Shown here: positions 18,021-30,312 of the stretch, piece after piece
Position numbering within the stretch: position 1 is the first letter of the stretch
Layout: each line of letters starts with the position of its first letter
Source of the DNA: Streptomyces sp. HM190
Lineage (GTDB): Bacteria > Actinomycetota > Actinomycetes > Streptomycetales > Streptomycetaceae
Reading direction: 5' to 3'
Length of the DNA: 64,000 nt
NCBI RefSeq assembly: GCF_009857135.1
Contig: NZ_CP047318.1
Location: forward strand, 4,340,001 to 4,404,000
Notes under the pieces: model-generated
What the model was told of the DNA's origin: nothing
Seen by the model: the letters and a program-made list of their open reading frames with translations, nothing else
Databases searched by the model: none
Program-made: the position numbers and the translations under genes

Positions 18021-18528
18021 TCCTCCACAGATTCAGGGACTTTTTCCCGTCCACACCCTGGGGACCGGGAAGTTATGCAGATCATGTCCACAGGGCGGCC
18101 CGGCAAGGGATCATCAGGCCAGGTCAACAGCCTGTGGATTGGTGGACGAACGATCTCCACAGGCTGTGGACGACACAAGGATCCACAGACTGTGGACAGA
18201 GTTGTCCACCGGCAACCCACAGCCTGTGGCCTGTTGTCCCCAGCGATCCCAGGCTTCTCCACATGCCTGTCCACTGTTCGGCAAGGAAACCGGCCGTCTC
18301 ACCGCGTCGAGTGAAAGGCGTCACATGACGTTGCCTGGTTGGGCTGTGGGAAAGGTGGGTAAACCTGGGGACGCGGTTGGGGAGAAGTGCCGTCCGGCTG
18401 TGCACGGTGTGTGCAGAACTTTCTGTTCTCCACAGAAGAGCGAGGTTGTCCACCGCCTCCACCCACAGGACCAGTGGACAAAATCTCCCGCCTGAGCTGC
18501 GCAAACGCGGTTATCCACGGTTTCCACA
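18021..18528. other. oriC: Chromosomal replication origin oriC with DnaA boxes
   Basis: About sixteen nonamers resembling the Streptomyces box TTGTCCACA lie here in both orientations. On the plus strand they start at 18021, 18047, 18084, 18153, 18179, 18202, 18255, 18426, 18446, 18511 and 18520. On the minus strand they start at 18133, 18165, 18191, 18345 and 18473. Weaker copies are at 18234 and 18267. The left cluster is densest at 18133-18210, with close head-to-head pairs. A box-poor stretch around 18275-18420 separates the clusters. The dnaA-dnaN position and the number of boxes match known Streptomyces origins. Several boxes differ from consensus by one to three bases and would be low affinity. 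Confidence 0.95.
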
Positions 18529-18772
18529 GGCCCTACTACTACTCCCAACTAGAGAGAGCTGGGAATTCGTTTCGAAGGGGGCCCTGTGCACAACTCGCCC
18601 TGGGCTGCCCGACCGCGCCTCTGCACGACTTGACCCCGGAAGGCTCCGAGTGTCAGTGGCGTGCGTCAGACTGTTCCCCGGTGTCCTTCCCTTCACAGGA
18701 GCCAGCGACACCGCGACAGACGACGAAGCCAGGCAGGGCGAGAAGCGCCGGCAACAGCAGGAGGCGGCAACA

Positions 18773-19903
18773 GTGAAGATCCGGGTGGAACGCGACGTAC
18801 TCGCGGAGGCCGTGGCCTGGGCGGCGCGCAGCCTCCCGGCCCGTCCGCCGGCGCCTGTCCTCGCCGGCCTCCTTCTGAAGGCCGAGGAAGGCCAGCTGAG
18901 CCTGTCGAGCTTCGACTACGAGGTCTCCGCGCGGGTGTCCGTGGAGGCTGAGGTCGAGGAGGAGGGCACCGTCCTCGTCTCGGGCCGTCTCCTCGCCGAC
19001 ATCTGCCGCGCCCTTCCCAACCGCCCGGTGGAGATCTCCACAGACGGTGTGCGGGCCACGGTGGTCTGCGGCTCCTCGCGGTTCACCCTCCACACACTGC
19101 CTGTGGAGGAGTACCCGTCCCTGCCCCAGATGCCGAACGCCACGGGCACCGTCCCCGGCGAGGTCTTCGCCTCCGCCGCCGCACAGGTGGCCATCGCCGC
19201 AGGGCGTGACGACACGCTGCCCGTCCTCACGGGTGTGCGCATCGAGATCGAGGGCGACACGGTCACCCTGGCCTCCACCGACCGCTACCGCTTCGCGGTC
19301 CGCGAGTTCCTGTGGAAGCCGGAGAACCCGGACGCCTCCGCGGTCGCCCTGGTGCCCGCCAAGACGCTCCTCGACACCGCCAAGGCGCTCACGAGCGGCG
19401 ACAGCGTCATTCTGGCGCTCTCCGGCTCGGGCTCCGGCGAGGGCCTGATCGGTTTCGAGGGCGCCGGGCGCCGGACGACCACCCGTCTCCTCGAGGGCGA
19501 CCTGCCGAAGTACCGCACGCTGTTCCCGACCGAGTTCAACAGCGTGGCCGTGATCGAGACCGCCCCCTTCGTGGAGGCCGTCAAGCGCGTGGCCCTGGTC
19601 GCCGAGCGCAACACCCCGGTACGGCTCAGCTTCGAGCAGGGCGTGCTGACCCTGGAAGCCGGCTCCAGCGACGACGCACAGGCTGTGGAAAGGGTCGACG
19701 CCCAGCTCGAGGGCGACGACATCTCGATCGCCTTCAACCCGACGTTCCTGCTGGACGGCCTGAGCGCCATCGACTCCCCGGTCGCCCAGCTGTCCTTCAC
19801 GACATCCACGAAGCCCGCGCTGCTCAGCGGCAAGCCGGCGGTGGACGCGGAGGCGGACGAGGCCTACAAGTACCTGATCATGCCGGTGCGGCTCAGCGGC
19901 TGA
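18773..19903 (+). CDS. dnaN: DNA polymerase III beta subunit (sliding clamp)
   Basis: 376 aa clamp that tethers the polymerase to DNA. Start GTG at 18773 with CAGGAGG upstream. The longer open frame runs into oriC and is rejected. Three clamp domains follow in order, with typical segments (VKIRVERDVLAEAVAWAARSL, GVRIEIEGDTVTLASTDRYR) and the conserved C-terminus KYLIMPVRLSG. First gene on the rightward replichore. The 244 bases between the last DnaA box and the start should hold the promoter. Confidence 0.97.
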   Translation: MKIRVERDVLAEAVAWAARSLPARPPAPVLAGLLLKAEEGQLSLSSFDYEVSARVSVEAEVEEEGTVLVSGRLLADICRALPNRPVEISTDGVRATVVCGSSRFTLHTLPVEEYPSLPQMPNATGTVPGEVFASAAAQVAIAAGRDDTLPVLTGVRIEIEGDTVTLASTDRYRFAVREFLWKPENPDASAVALVPAKTLLDTAKALTSGDSVILALSGSGSGEGLIGFEGAGRRTTTRLLEGDLPKYRTLFPTEFNSVAVIETAPFVEAVKRVALVAERNTPVRLSFEQGVLTLEAGSSDDAQAVERVDAQLEGDDISIAFNPTFLLDGLSAIDSPVAQLSFTTSTKPALLSGKPAVDAEADEAYKYLIMPVRLSG

Positions 19904-19960
19904 CCCGGCGAGCGACCCCCGTCGCCGCCGTCGGGTGGCCGGAGGTCGTCCACAGCGCTG

Positions 19961-19987
19961 GAGGGCCCGGTGGATCATCGGGCCCTC
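19961..19987. terminator. Hairpin after dnaN
   Basis: A 9-bp perfect stem (GAGGGCCCG with CGGGCCCTC) and a 9-base loop, 58 bases after the dnaN stop. Confidence 0.75.
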
Positions 19988-20116
19988 GGTGCGTAAGCGC
20001 AGGTCGGGGCGTACGTATGAGCGGGTATGCCCACAGGTGTGCGTGAGCGTCCGGGTTTAGGCTCGTACACGGGTACGCAGTGCCCTCATGCCACGTCGCA
20101 ACCTAAGGAACAACTG

Positions 20117-20992
20117 ATGGAGCTCGGTCTCGTCGGCCTCGGCAAGATGGGCGGCAACATGCGCGAGCGGATCCGCCGCGCGGGCCACACCGTCATCGGA
20201 TACGACCGGAACCCGGATCTCGCCGATGTCCACAGCCTCGAAGAGCTTGTGGGCAAGCTCGAGGGCCCTCGCGTCGTGTGGGTGATGGTCCCGGCCGGGG
20301 CGGCCACCCAGTCGACCATCGACGAGCTGGCCGAACTGCTGGAGCCCGGCGACGTCGTCGTGGACGGCGGCAACTCCCGCTGGACGGACGACGAGAAGCA
20401 CGCCGAGGAACTGGCGGCCAAGGGCATAGGCTTCGTCGACTGCGGTGTCTCCGGCGGAGTCTGGGGCCTGGAGAACGGCTACGCGCTGATGTACGGCGGT
20501 GACGCGGAGAACGTCGCCAAGGTCCAGCCGGTCTTCGACGCGCTGAAGCCCGAGGGCGACTCCGGCGCGGTCCACGCCGGCAAGGTCGGCGCCGGGCACT
20601 TCGCGAAGATGGTCCACAACGGCATCGAGTACGCGATGATGCAGGCGTACGCCGAGGGCTGGGAGCTGCTGGAGAAGGTCGACTCCGTCACGGACGTCCG
20701 TGAGGTCTTCCGTTCCTGGCAGGAGGGCACGGTCATCCGCTCCTGGCTGCTCGACCTGGCGGTGAACGCCCTGGACGAGGACGAGCACCTGGACGGGCTC
20801 CGCGGGTACGCGCAGGACTCGGGCGAGGGCCGCTGGACCGTGGAGGCCGCCATCGACCACGCCGTGCCGCTGCCCGCGATCACGGCCTCGCTCTTCGCGC
20901 GGTTCGCGTCGCGTCAGGAGGACTCCCCGCAGATGAAGATGGTCGCGGCGCTGCGGAACCAGTTCGGCGGCCACGCGGTCGAGAAGAAGTAA
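20117..20992 (+). CDS. gnd: 6-phosphogluconate dehydrogenase, decarboxylating (short form)
   Basis: Converts 6-phosphogluconate to ribulose 5-phosphate and CO2 with a nicotinamide cofactor, in the oxidative pentose phosphate pathway. 291 aa, much shorter than the ~470 aa E. coli enzyme and typical of the short GndA-like type. Start ATG at 20117 with AAGGAA upstream. The nucleotide-binding motif is GLGKMGGNM. The substrate and catalytic motifs are [15 protein letters not shown] and [20 protein letters not shown] gnd gene between dnaN and recF is characteristic of actinobacteria. It may be transcribed on its own, since a hairpin precedes it. Confidence 0.95.
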   Translation: MELGLVGLGKMGGNMRERIRRAGHTVIGYDRNPDLADVHSLEELVGKLEGPRVVWVMVPAGAATQSTIDELAELLEPGDVVVDGGNSRWTDDEKHAEELAAKGIGFVDCGVSGGVWGLENGYALMYGGDAENVAKVQPVFDALKPEGDSGAVHAGKVGAGHFAKMVHNGIEYAMMQAYAEGWELLEKVDSVTDVREVFRSWQEGTVIRSWLLDLAVNALDEDEHLDGLRGYAQDSGEGRWTVEAAIDHAVPLPAITASLFARFASRQEDSPQMKMVAALRNQFGGHAVEKK

Positions 20993-21101
20993 CCCGCGTC
21001 CCACGGGCCGCAGAGGGCACGAGCACCACTACGGTCGACGAGAAGCCATCCACAGGACCGCACCGCGGTCCACAACCCCCGGGGGAGGTCGGCACCCGAC
21101 C

Positions 21102-22226
21102 ATGCACGTCACGCATCTGTCGCTGGCCGACTTCCGCTCGTACGCCCGGGTCGAGGTCCCGCTCGACCCGGGCGTCACCGCGTTCGTCGGCCCCAACGGA
21201 CAGGGCAAGACGAACCTGGTCGAGGCCGTCGGCTACCTGGCGACCCTCGGCAGCCACCGTGTCTCCTCCGACGCGCCCCTGGTCCGCATGGGCGCCGACC
21301 GGGCGGTCGTCCGGGCGCAGGTGCGCCAGGGCGAGCGGCAGCAGCTGGTCGAGCTGGAACTGAACCCCGGCAAGGCCAACCGCGCCCGTATCAACAGGTC
21401 GTCGCAGGTCAGGCCGCGCGACGTGCTCGGTATCGTCCGGACCGTGCTGTTCGCGCCGGAGGACCTCGCCCTGGTGAAGGGCGACCCCGGTGAGCGGCGG
21501 CGCTTCCTCGACGAACTGATCACCGCACGGGCACCGCGCATGGCGGGTGTGCGCTCCGACTACGAGCGGGTCCTCAAGCAGCGCAACACCCTCCTGAAGA
21601 CGGCCGCCCTGGCCCGCCGCCACGGCGGCCGCAGCATGGACCTGTCCACGCTCGACGTCTGGGACCAGCACCTCGCGCGCGTGGGCGCCGAACTGCTCGC
21701 CCAGCGACAGGACCTGGTCGCCGCGATCCAGCCGCTGGCCGACAAGGCGTACGAGCAGCTCGCCCCCGGTGGCGGTCCGCTCGGCCTGGAGTACAAGCCC
21801 TCCTCCCCGGGGATCGTCGGCCACGCACGCGAGGAGCTGTACGAGCAACTGACGACCGCCCTCGCCGAGTCCCGGAAGCAGGAGATCGAGCGCGGCGTCA
21901 CCCTCGTCGGCCCTCATCGGGACGATCTCGTCCTCAAGCTCGGTCAGCTGCCCGCCAAGGGATACGCCTCCCACGGGGAGTCCTGGTCGTACGCCCTGGC
22001 GCTGCGTCTCGCCTCCTACGACCTGCTGCGAGCCGAGGGCAACGAACCGGTGCTGATCCTCGACGACGTCTTCGCAGAGCTGGACGCGCGCCGACGGGAG
22101 CGACTGGCCGAGCTGGTCGCCCCGGGCGAGCAGGTCCTGGTGACCGCCGCGGTCGACGACGACGTGCCGGGCGTGCTGACGGGGACGCGGTTCGCCGTGT
22201 CCGGCGGGACGGTGGAGCGCGTATGA
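21102..22226 (+). CDS. recF: DNA replication and repair protein RecF
   Basis: 374 aa SMC-like ATPase that helps load RecA at gaps. Walker A is [13 protein letters not shown], Walker B is [11 protein letters not shown], and the signature region lies in [21 protein letters not shown] start with GGGGGAGG upstream. The stop overlaps the next start (ATGA), coupling it to the DUF721 gene. Confidence 0.97.
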   Translation: MHVTHLSLADFRSYARVEVPLDPGVTAFVGPNGQGKTNLVEAVGYLATLGSHRVSSDAPLVRMGADRAVVRAQVRQGERQQLVELELNPGKANRARINRSSQVRPRDVLGIVRTVLFAPEDLALVKGDPGERRRFLDELITARAPRMAGVRSDYERVLKQRNTLLKTAALARRHGGRSMDLSTLDVWDQHLARVGAELLAQRQDLVAAIQPLADKAYEQLAPGGGPLGLEYKPSSPGIVGHAREELYEQLTTALAESRKQEIERGVTLVGPHRDDLVLKLGQLPAKGYASHGESWSYALALRLASYDLLRAEGNEPVLILDDVFAELDARRRERLAELVAPGEQVLVTAAVDDDVPGVLTGTRFAVSGGTVERV

Positions 22227-22756
22227 GCGGATCCGAGGGGAGCCCGAGGACTCCCGAGCCATCCGGCGTGGACCTCGCGCGCGTGGCGCTGCGCGCCGCC
22301 AAGGAGGCCGCACGCGCGCGTGGGGACGCGGCGCAGCAGAAGAGCCAGGCGCGGCGCGGTGGCGGTCTGCGCTCCGGCGCCCGCCGGGACGGCCGGGACC
22401 CCCTGGCCCTCGGCTCGGCCATCAACCGGCTGATCATCGAGCGGGGCTGGGAGACGCCGGCCGCCGTCGGCGGGGTGATGGGCCGCTGGCCGCAGATCGT
22501 CGGCGAGGACCTGGCCCGGCGCTGCGTTCCCGAGCGGTACGACGAGGACGAGCGGGTCCTGCACGTGCGGTGCGACTCGACGGCCTGGGCGACGAACCTG
22601 CGTCTGCTCGCCCCCCAGCTCGTCGCCCGGCTCAACGAGGACCTCGGCCACGGCACCGTACGGCTGCTCAAGGTCCACGGACCCGGTGGTTCCGCCCACC
22701 GCTACGGCCCGCTGCGGGCCCCGGGAAGCACCGGTCCTGGCGATACCTACGGGTGA
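22223..22756 (+). CDS. DUF721 family protein
   Basis: 177 aa. The first ~65 residues are basic and low in complexity. The DUF721 core begins near [35 protein letters not shown] and continues through [25 protein letters not shown]. It starts inside the recF stop codon. DUF721 proteins at this place in actinobacteria (mycobacterial Rv0004) are linked to replication control. The biochemical function is not firmly known. Confidence 0.93.
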   Translation: MSGSEGSPRTPEPSGVDLARVALRAAKEAARARGDAAQQKSQARRGGGLRSGARRDGRDPLALGSAINRLIIERGWETPAAVGGVMGRWPQIVGEDLARRCVPERYDEDERVLHVRCDSTAWATNLRLLAPQLVARLNEDLGHGTVRLLKVHGPGGSAHRYGPLRAPGSTGPGDTYG

Positions 22757-25212
<2,456 letters not shown>

Positions 25213-25254
25213 GTCGGTCTCAGCTGACCGCACCAGGAAGGATCCCCACCAGCA

Positions 25255-27852
25255 ATGGCCGACGAGATCACCCCCGTCACGCCTGACCCCAACGAAGGCG
25301 AGACCACCCTGCGCATCGAGCCCGTCGGGCTCGAGACGGAGATGCAGCGCTCGTACCTGGACTACGCGATGTCCGTCATCGTGTCCCGCGCGCTGCCCGA
25401 CGTCCGCGACGGTCTCAAGCCCGTCCACCGCCGTGTCCTGTACGCCATGTACGACGGCGGCTACCGGCCCGAGAAGGGCTTCTACAAGTGCGCCCGCGTC
25501 GTCGGCGACGTCATGGGCAACTACCACCCCCACGGCGACTCCTCGATCTACGACGCGCTGGTCCGCCTCGCGCAGCCGTGGTCGATGCGCATGCCGCTGG
25601 TGGACTCCAACGGCAACTTCGGCTCCCCGGGCAACGACCCGGCGGCGGCCATGCGCTACACCGAGTGCAAGATGGCGCCGCTGTCGATGGAGATGGTCCG
25701 CGACATCGACGAGGAGACCGTCGACTTCACGGACAACTACGACGGCCGCTCCCAGGAGCCGACCGTCCTGCCGGCCCGCTTCCCGAACCTGCTGATCAAC
25801 GGCTCGGCCGGTATCGCGGTCGGCATGGCCACGAACATCCCGCCGCACAACCTCCGCGAGGTCGCGGCCGGCGCCCAGTGGTACCTGGAGAACCCCGAGG
25901 TCTCCCATGAGGAGCTCCTGGACGCGCTGATCGAGCGCATCAAGGGCCCCGACTTCCCGACGGGCGCCCTCGTCGTCGGCCGCAAGGGCATCGAGGAGGC
26001 GTACCGCACGGGCCGCGGCTCCATCACGATGCGCGCGGTCGTCGAGGTCGAGGAGATCCAGAACCGCCAGTGCCTGGTGGTCACGGAACTGCCGTACCAG
26101 GTCAACCCGGACAACCTCGCGCAGAAGATCGCCGACCTCGTCAAGGACGGCAAGATCGGCGGCATCGCCGACGTCCGCGACGAGACGTCCTCCCGCACGG
26201 GCCAGCGCCTGGTCATCGTGCTGAAGCGGGACGCGGTCGCCAAGGTCGTGCTGAACAATCTGTACAAGCACACCGACCTGCAGACGAACTTCGGCGCCAA
26301 CATGCTGGCGCTCGTCGACGGAGTGCCCCGCACGCTCTCCCTGGACGCGTTCATCCGCCACTGGGTGACGCACCAGATCGAGGTCATCGTCCGCCGTACG
26401 CGCTTCCGGCTGCGCAAGGCCGAGGAGCGCGCGCACATCCTGCGCGGTCTGCTGAAGGCCCTGGACGCCATCGACGAGGTCATCGCGCTGATCCGGCGCA
26501 GCGACACCGTCGACATCGCGCGCACCGGCCTGATGGAGCTCCTGGAGATCGACGAGATCCAGGCCAACGCCATCCTCGAGATGCAGCTGCGCCGGCTGGC
26601 CGCCCTGGAACGCCAGAAGATCCTCCAGGAGCACGCCGAACTCCAGGCGAAGATCAACGAGTACAACGAGATCCTCGCCTCGCCGGTCCGCCAGCGCGGG
26701 ATCGTCAGCGCCGAACTCGCCGCGATCGTCGAGAAGTACGGCGACGACCGCAAGACGATGCTGGTCCCCTACGACGGCGACATGTCCATCGAGGACCTCA
26801 TCGCCGAGGAGGACATCGTCGTCACGGTCACCCGCGGCGGCTATGTCAAGCGCACCAAGACCGACGACTACCGGGCGCAGAAGCGCGGCGGCAAGGGCGT
26901 GCGCGGCGCGAAGCTCAAGGAAGACGACATCGTCGACCACTTCTTCGTGTCCACGACCCACCACTGGCTGCTGTTCTTCACCAACAAGGGCCGTGTCTAC
27001 CGGGCCAAGGCCTACGAGCTGCCGGACGCCGGACGTGACGCGCGTGGACAGCACGTCGCCAACCTGCTGGCATTCCAGCCGGACGAGGCGATCGCGGAGA
27101 TCCTCGCGATCCGCGACTACGAGGCAGCGCCGTACCTGGTCCTCGCGACCAAGGGCGGTCTTGTGAAGAAGACGCCTCTGAAGGATTACGATTCGCCCCG
27201 TTCCGGCGGCGTCATCGCGATCAACCTCCGTGAGAAGGAGGACGGTTCCGATGACGAACTGATCGGCGCCGAACTCGTGTCGGCAGAGGATGACATCCTT
27301 CTGATCAGCAAGAAGGCACAGTCGATCCGCTTCACGGCGACCGACGACGCGCTGCGGCCCATGGGCCGTGCGACCTCGGGTGTCAAGGGCATGAGTTTCC
27401 GTGAGGGAGACGAACTGCTCTCGATGAATGTTGTTCGACCCGGTACGTTCGTGTTCACTGCCACAGACGGCGGGTACGCGAAGCGGACCGCCGTCGACGA
27501 GTACCGCGTCCAGGGTCGCGGCGGCCTCGGCATCAAGGCCGCGAAGATCGTGGAGGACCGCGGTTCGCTCGTCGGCGCGCTGGTGGTCGAGGAGACCGAC
27601 GAGATCCTCGCCATCACGCTGTCGGGCGGTGTGATTCGTACGCGGGTGAATGAGATCAGGGAAACCGGCCGTGACACCATGGGCGTCCAACTGATCAACC
27701 TGGGCAAGCGCGATGCCGTGGTCGGCATCGCCCGTAACGCCGAGGCGGGACGTGAGGCGGAGGAGGTCGACGGCGAGGACGCCGTCGACGAGACCCCCGA
27801 GGGCGTCGCGACGATCGGCACGGACGAGGGTGAGGCGCCCTCGGCCGAGTAG
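25255..27852 (+). CDS. gyrA: DNA gyrase subunit A
   Basis: 865 aa DNA-cleaving subunit. ATG at 25255 with AGGAAGG upstream. The catalytic tyrosine is in [10 protein letters not shown]. The quinolone-resistance-determining region reads [17 protein letters not shown], with Ser and Asp at the positions equivalent to E. coli 83 and 87, the usual susceptible state. The C-terminal beta-pinwheel contains the GyrA box QKRGGKG. An acidic tail ends the protein. Forms A2B2 with GyrB. Confidence 0.98.
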   Translation: MADEITPVTPDPNEGETTLRIEPVGLETEMQRSYLDYAMSVIVSRALPDVRDGLKPVHRRVLYAMYDGGYRPEKGFYKCARVVGDVMGNYHPHGDSSIYDALVRLAQPWSMRMPLVDSNGNFGSPGNDPAAAMRYTECKMAPLSMEMVRDIDEETVDFTDNYDGRSQEPTVLPARFPNLLINGSAGIAVGMATNIPPHNLREVAAGAQWYLENPEVSHEELLDALIERIKGPDFPTGALVVGRKGIEEAYRTGRGSITMRAVVEVEEIQNRQCLVVTELPYQVNPDNLAQKIADLVKDGKIGGIADVRDETSSRTGQRLVIVLKRDAVAKVVLNNLYKHTDLQTNFGANMLALVDGVPRTLSLDAFIRHWVTHQIEVIVRRTRFRLRKAEERAHILRGLLKALDAIDEVIALIRRSDTVDIARTGLMELLEIDEIQANAILEMQLRRLAALERQKILQEHAELQAKINEYNEILASPVRQRGIVSAELAAIVEKYGDDRKTMLVPYDGDMSIEDLIAEEDIVVTVTRGGYVKRTKTDDYRAQKRGGKGVRGAKLKEDDIVDHFFVSTTHHWLLFFTNKGRVYRAKAYELPDAGRDARGQHVANLLAFQPDEAIAEILAIRDYEAAPYLVLATKGGLVKKTPLKDYDSPRSGGVIAINLREKEDGSDDELIGAELVSAEDDILLISKKAQSIRFTATDDALRPMGRATSGVKGMSFREGDELLSMNVVRPGTFVFTATDGGYAKRTAVDEYRVQGRGGLGIKAAKIVEDRGSLVGALVVEETDEILAITLSGGVIRTRVNEIRETGRDTMGVQLINLGKRDAVVGIARNAEAGREAEEVDGEDAVDETPEGVATIGTDEGEAPSAE

Positions 27853-27870
27853 CACGAGGAGTGAGTCAGC

Positions 27871-28695
27871 GTGAGCGGAGCCACGGGCGCCGGATCGTCC
27901 GGTAGTTCGTCCGGCACTTCGACCGGTGCGGAAACGGACGGCGGCGGCCGTGGCTCCGCCGCGCGTGCGATGGACACGCACACGACACAACTGAAGGCGA
28001 TCAAGCCGGACCCGACCGATTCGGCCTCGCCCTCACCCTCGTCCGACAAGCAGGGACCGCAGGGGGGAAGCGTGACGGACACCAGGGGGGCGCAGGCGAA
28101 GTCGCCCGCGCCGGGGACCCCGCCCACGGCGCCGGGCGGGCGCCAGGCGCCGACGCAGCCGCAGGCGTACGCCCAGCCGTCGGCACAGGCCGTGGGCTCG
28201 GCGCTGCCCGGCGAACGCGGCCCGCAGCAGCAGACGGGGCCGTACCACCCCCCGCAGGCCTACCAGGCAGCGCCGGGCGAGAGCGCCTCGCGCAAGCCGC
28301 GTACGGGTGCCGGCACGGTGCCGCGTACGCGCAAGGCGCGGCTCCGGGTGGCCAAGGCCGACCCGTGGTCGGTGATGAAGGTGAGCTTCCTGCTCTCCAT
28401 CGCCCTCGGCATCTGCACGATCGTCGCGGCCGCGGTGCTGTGGATGGTCATGAACGCGATGGGCGTCTTCTCCACGGTCGGCGCGACCATCTCCGAGGCC
28501 ACCGGCTCGAACGAGTCCAACGGTTTCGACCTGCAGTCGTTCCTGTCGCTGCCCAACGTGCTGGTCTTCACGGCGATCATCGCGGTCATCGACGTCGTCC
28601 TCGCCACCGCCCTCGCGACGCTCGGCGCGTTCATCTACAACCTCTCCGCGGGCTTCGTCGGCGGCATCGAGCTGACGCTGGCCGAGGACGAGTAG
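27871..28695 (+). CDS. DUF3566 membrane protein
   Basis: 274 aa. The N-terminal ~165 residues are disordered (Ser/Gly, then Pro/Gln/Ala). The DUF3566 domain follows (RKARLRVAKADPWSVMKVSFLLSIALG) with two membrane segments and an amphipathic loop (VGATISEATGSNESNGFDLQ). Start GTG at 27871 with GAGGAG upstream, 18 bases after gyrA, so probably in the gyrBA operon. The mycobacterial homologue is Rv0007. Function unknown. A link to envelope growth is often assumed but not shown here. Confidence 0.9.
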   Translation: MSGATGAGSSGSSSGTSTGAETDGGGRGSAARAMDTHTTQLKAIKPDPTDSASPSPSSDKQGPQGGSVTDTRGAQAKSPAPGTPPTAPGGRQAPTQPQAYAQPSAQAVGSALPGERGPQQQTGPYHPPQAYQAAPGESASRKPRTGAGTVPRTRKARLRVAKADPWSVMKVSFLLSIALGICTIVAAAVLWMVMNAMGVFSTVGATISEATGSNESNGFDLQSFLSLPNVLVFTAIIAVIDVVLATALATLGAFIYNLSAGFVGGIELTLAEDE

Positions 28696-28780
28696 AGGCG
28701 ACGGCGCCCTGGAACGGAACGCTCTGCGAGGTGTCCCAACGCTTCGCGGGCCCTCCCAGGGCCCTCCCCGGGTATCGATT

Positions 28781-28809
28781 TTGGGACTGCCCACGTCGTG
28801 CGCTAATCT
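28781..28809 (+). promoter_or_regulatory. Candidate promoter for tRNA-Ile
   Basis: TTGGGA (28781-28786), a 17-base spacer and TAATCT (28804-28809), about 40 bases before the tRNA. The motif GTGC(GC)TAATCTTC recurs upstream of tRNA-Leu at 52215. Confidence 0.55.
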
Positions 28810-28849
28810 TCAGGAGTCAGCGCGCGGGACACACTCCGCAAAGCGCGGC

Positions 28850-28923
28850 GGGGCTATAGCTCAGTTGGTTAGAGCGCATCCCTGATAAGGATGAGGCCAC
28901 AGGTTCAAATCCTGTTAGCCCCA
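28850..28923 (+). tRNA. tRNA-Ile (anticodon GAT)
   Basis: 74 nt cloverleaf. The acceptor GGGGCTA pairs with TAGCCCC, the D-arm is GCTC/GAGC, the anticodon loop is CTGATAA, and the T-arm is ACAGG-TTCAAAT-CCTGT. Discriminator A; CCA is not encoded. Confidence 0.97.
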
Positions 28924-28930
28924 CACGCGA

Positions 28931-28960
28931 AGAGACCTCCAGTCGGAAACGGCTGGGGGT
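28931..28960. terminator. Terminator after tRNA-Ile
   Basis: A 10-bp stem AGACCTCCAG/CTGGGGGTCT with one G-T pair and a 10-base loop, followed by TTT. Confidence 0.8.
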
Positions 28961-29097
28961 CTTTGGCGTTTCCGGCCGATTTCAGCGCCGGGTGCGCCGC
29001 ACCCCAGCTCACCGACTGTGGCGTGCGGCCGCCGCAATCGCCTACGGCTCCTCCGGCGCGGGTCCGGCCGGACAACGGCTCATCGGTCTGAACGGCG

Positions 29098-29126
29098 GAG
29101 ACCCCCGGCCGGTAACCGGGGGTCTC
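29098..29126. terminator. Hairpin upstream of the small exported protein gene
   Basis: An 11-bp perfect stem (GAGACCCCCGG with CCGGGGGTCTC) and a 7-base loop. It probably ends the leftward transcript from 29234-29599, or serves both directions. Confidence 0.8.
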
Positions 29127-29233
29127 GTCTTGGTCCGGGGGCGTCGTACGCAGGATCGCCGTGGTGTACGGGTGGACGTGGCGGGTCGCGGGCTTCGCGG
29201 TCGTGGACGGTCGCGGTGTCCGCGGCGCGTGGA

Positions 29234-29599
29234 TCAGCGCTGGAGGCGGGTGAGGGGCTCGGCCGGCGTCGGAGGGACTTCAGGGGCGGCCGGCGGGACG
29301 GTGAGGGCCGACGCCGCGTCCAGAGGGCTGTCGGGGGCCGTGAGGTGGCGGCAGGAGGGCGAGGAACCGTGTGCCTCCGCGCGGATGCGCTGCTTCATCG
29401 TCGGTGGCAGAGCCTTGTCGCGGGGGCGGGAGGGGAGGGGCAGGTCCGCGGTCGTCGTGCGGGCCGCGCAGTTGCGGGCGGTCTCGGTCTGCGGTACCGC
29501 GGCGGCAGCCGTGGTCGTGATGAGTCCGAGCGCCGTGCACAGCGCGAGGAAGGCGGTGACGACGGTGGTCCACAGCTTCATGACCTTGTTCTGGGCCAT
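29234..29599 (-). CDS. Small exported or membrane protein (possibly DUF6344)
   Basis: 121 aa. ATG at 29599 with GAGGGG upstream. The N-terminus MAQNKVMKLWTTVVTAFLAL and then CTALGLITTTAAAA forms a signal peptide or membrane anchor. The remainder is Pro/Ala/Thr-rich with CAARTTTADLP and a short basic patch. I recall proteins with this N-terminus next to gyrA and tRNA-Ile in Streptomyces under the name DUF6344, but that is from memory. No function known. Confidence 0.75.
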   Translation of the reverse strand: MAQNKVMKLWTTVVTAFLALCTALGLITTTAAAAVPQTETARNCAARTTTADLPLPSRPRDKALPPTMKQRIRAEAHGSSPSCRHLTAPDSPLDAASALTVPPAAPEVPPTPAEPLTRLQR

Positions 29600-29926
29600 G
29601 GCCCCTCACTTTCGGGTTGGGCGATTTGCGTACTTTCCTCATGATGTGTATGCGGACCGTGAAGTGGGGGACCGACGCCCGTGGCGCGTCGATCTTCAGA
29701 TCAACACCACTCGGACGGACGCAAGAGGTCGCGGCAGTTCCCCGGAGCTGCGAAGTCGCTCGAAAAAGCGGTCCGATGAGCCTGCGATAGGAACGACTGC
29801 ATACGCTCCTACTGGGTTCTTCCGGCCGGGAGTTGAGGGGCCGACGCAGGTCACCGATCGATATCGGTCGGTGTGTATAGTCGGGCGCCAGAGGTCCCCT
29901 ACGTCAAGGAAAGACGAGGTCGCGCG
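29600..29926. other. Divergent region before the DLW-39 gene
   Basis: 327 bases with no gene seen. TATAGT at 29876-29881 is a good -10 for the rightward DLW-39 gene. Just upstream is the near-palindrome ACCGATCGATATCGGT at 29853-29868. The left part should hold the promoter for the leftward exported protein gene. Confidence 0.5.
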
Positions 29927-30055
29927 GTGAAGAAGCTTCTCCTGGTCGCACTGGCCGCCATCGGCGGGCTCCTCGTGTACCGCCAGATCCAGGCGGATCG
30001 CGCCGAGCAGGATCTGTGGACGGAGGCGACTGACTCCGTGCCCACGGGTTCGTGA
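29927..30055 (+). CDS. DLW-39 family miniprotein
   Basis: 42 aa, GTG start at 29927 after GACGAGG. The single N-terminal membrane helix is KKLLLVALAAIGGLLVYRQ, followed by QADRAEQDLWTEATDSVPTG. The DLW triplet names the family, which is conserved near oriC in Streptomyces. Short enough to be overlooked. The function is unknown; the membrane location is inferred from the helix. Confidence 0.9.
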   Translation: MKKLLLVALAAIGGLLVYRQIQADRAEQDLWTEATDSVPTGS

Positions 30056-30078
30056 ACATCGACATCAGTCTCAGAGCA

Positions 30079-30106
30079 GACCCCGGCCGTACTCGCGGCC
30101 GGGGTT
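30079..30106. terminator. Terminator after the DLW-39 gene
   Basis: An 11-position stem (ten Watson-Crick pairs and one G-T) with loop TACTCG, 23 bases after the stop. Confidence 0.8.
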
Positions 30107-30312
30107 CTGTGTCTCCGGGACTCGTCGTTCCGGGATCGCGCGGGGCGCGAGGGCCTCGATTCTTCACTGTCGCGAATGTCACGCTTTCAGTGGCAAAGAG
30201 GTGCCCTGTCAAGAGCACGATTTCGGCCCCCCGTCCCTGAGAAGGCGCGCATCTGCGGGGAGGGAACGGCAGGATGGGCGCGTTCGGGGGCTACGACGAG
30301 GGGTGGCGCGTG

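Noticed and set aside
17857-18495. Rightward 212-codon frame through oriC
   Set aside because: It runs through DnaA boxes and has no coding bias beyond the GC background; oriC of Streptomyces is non-coding.
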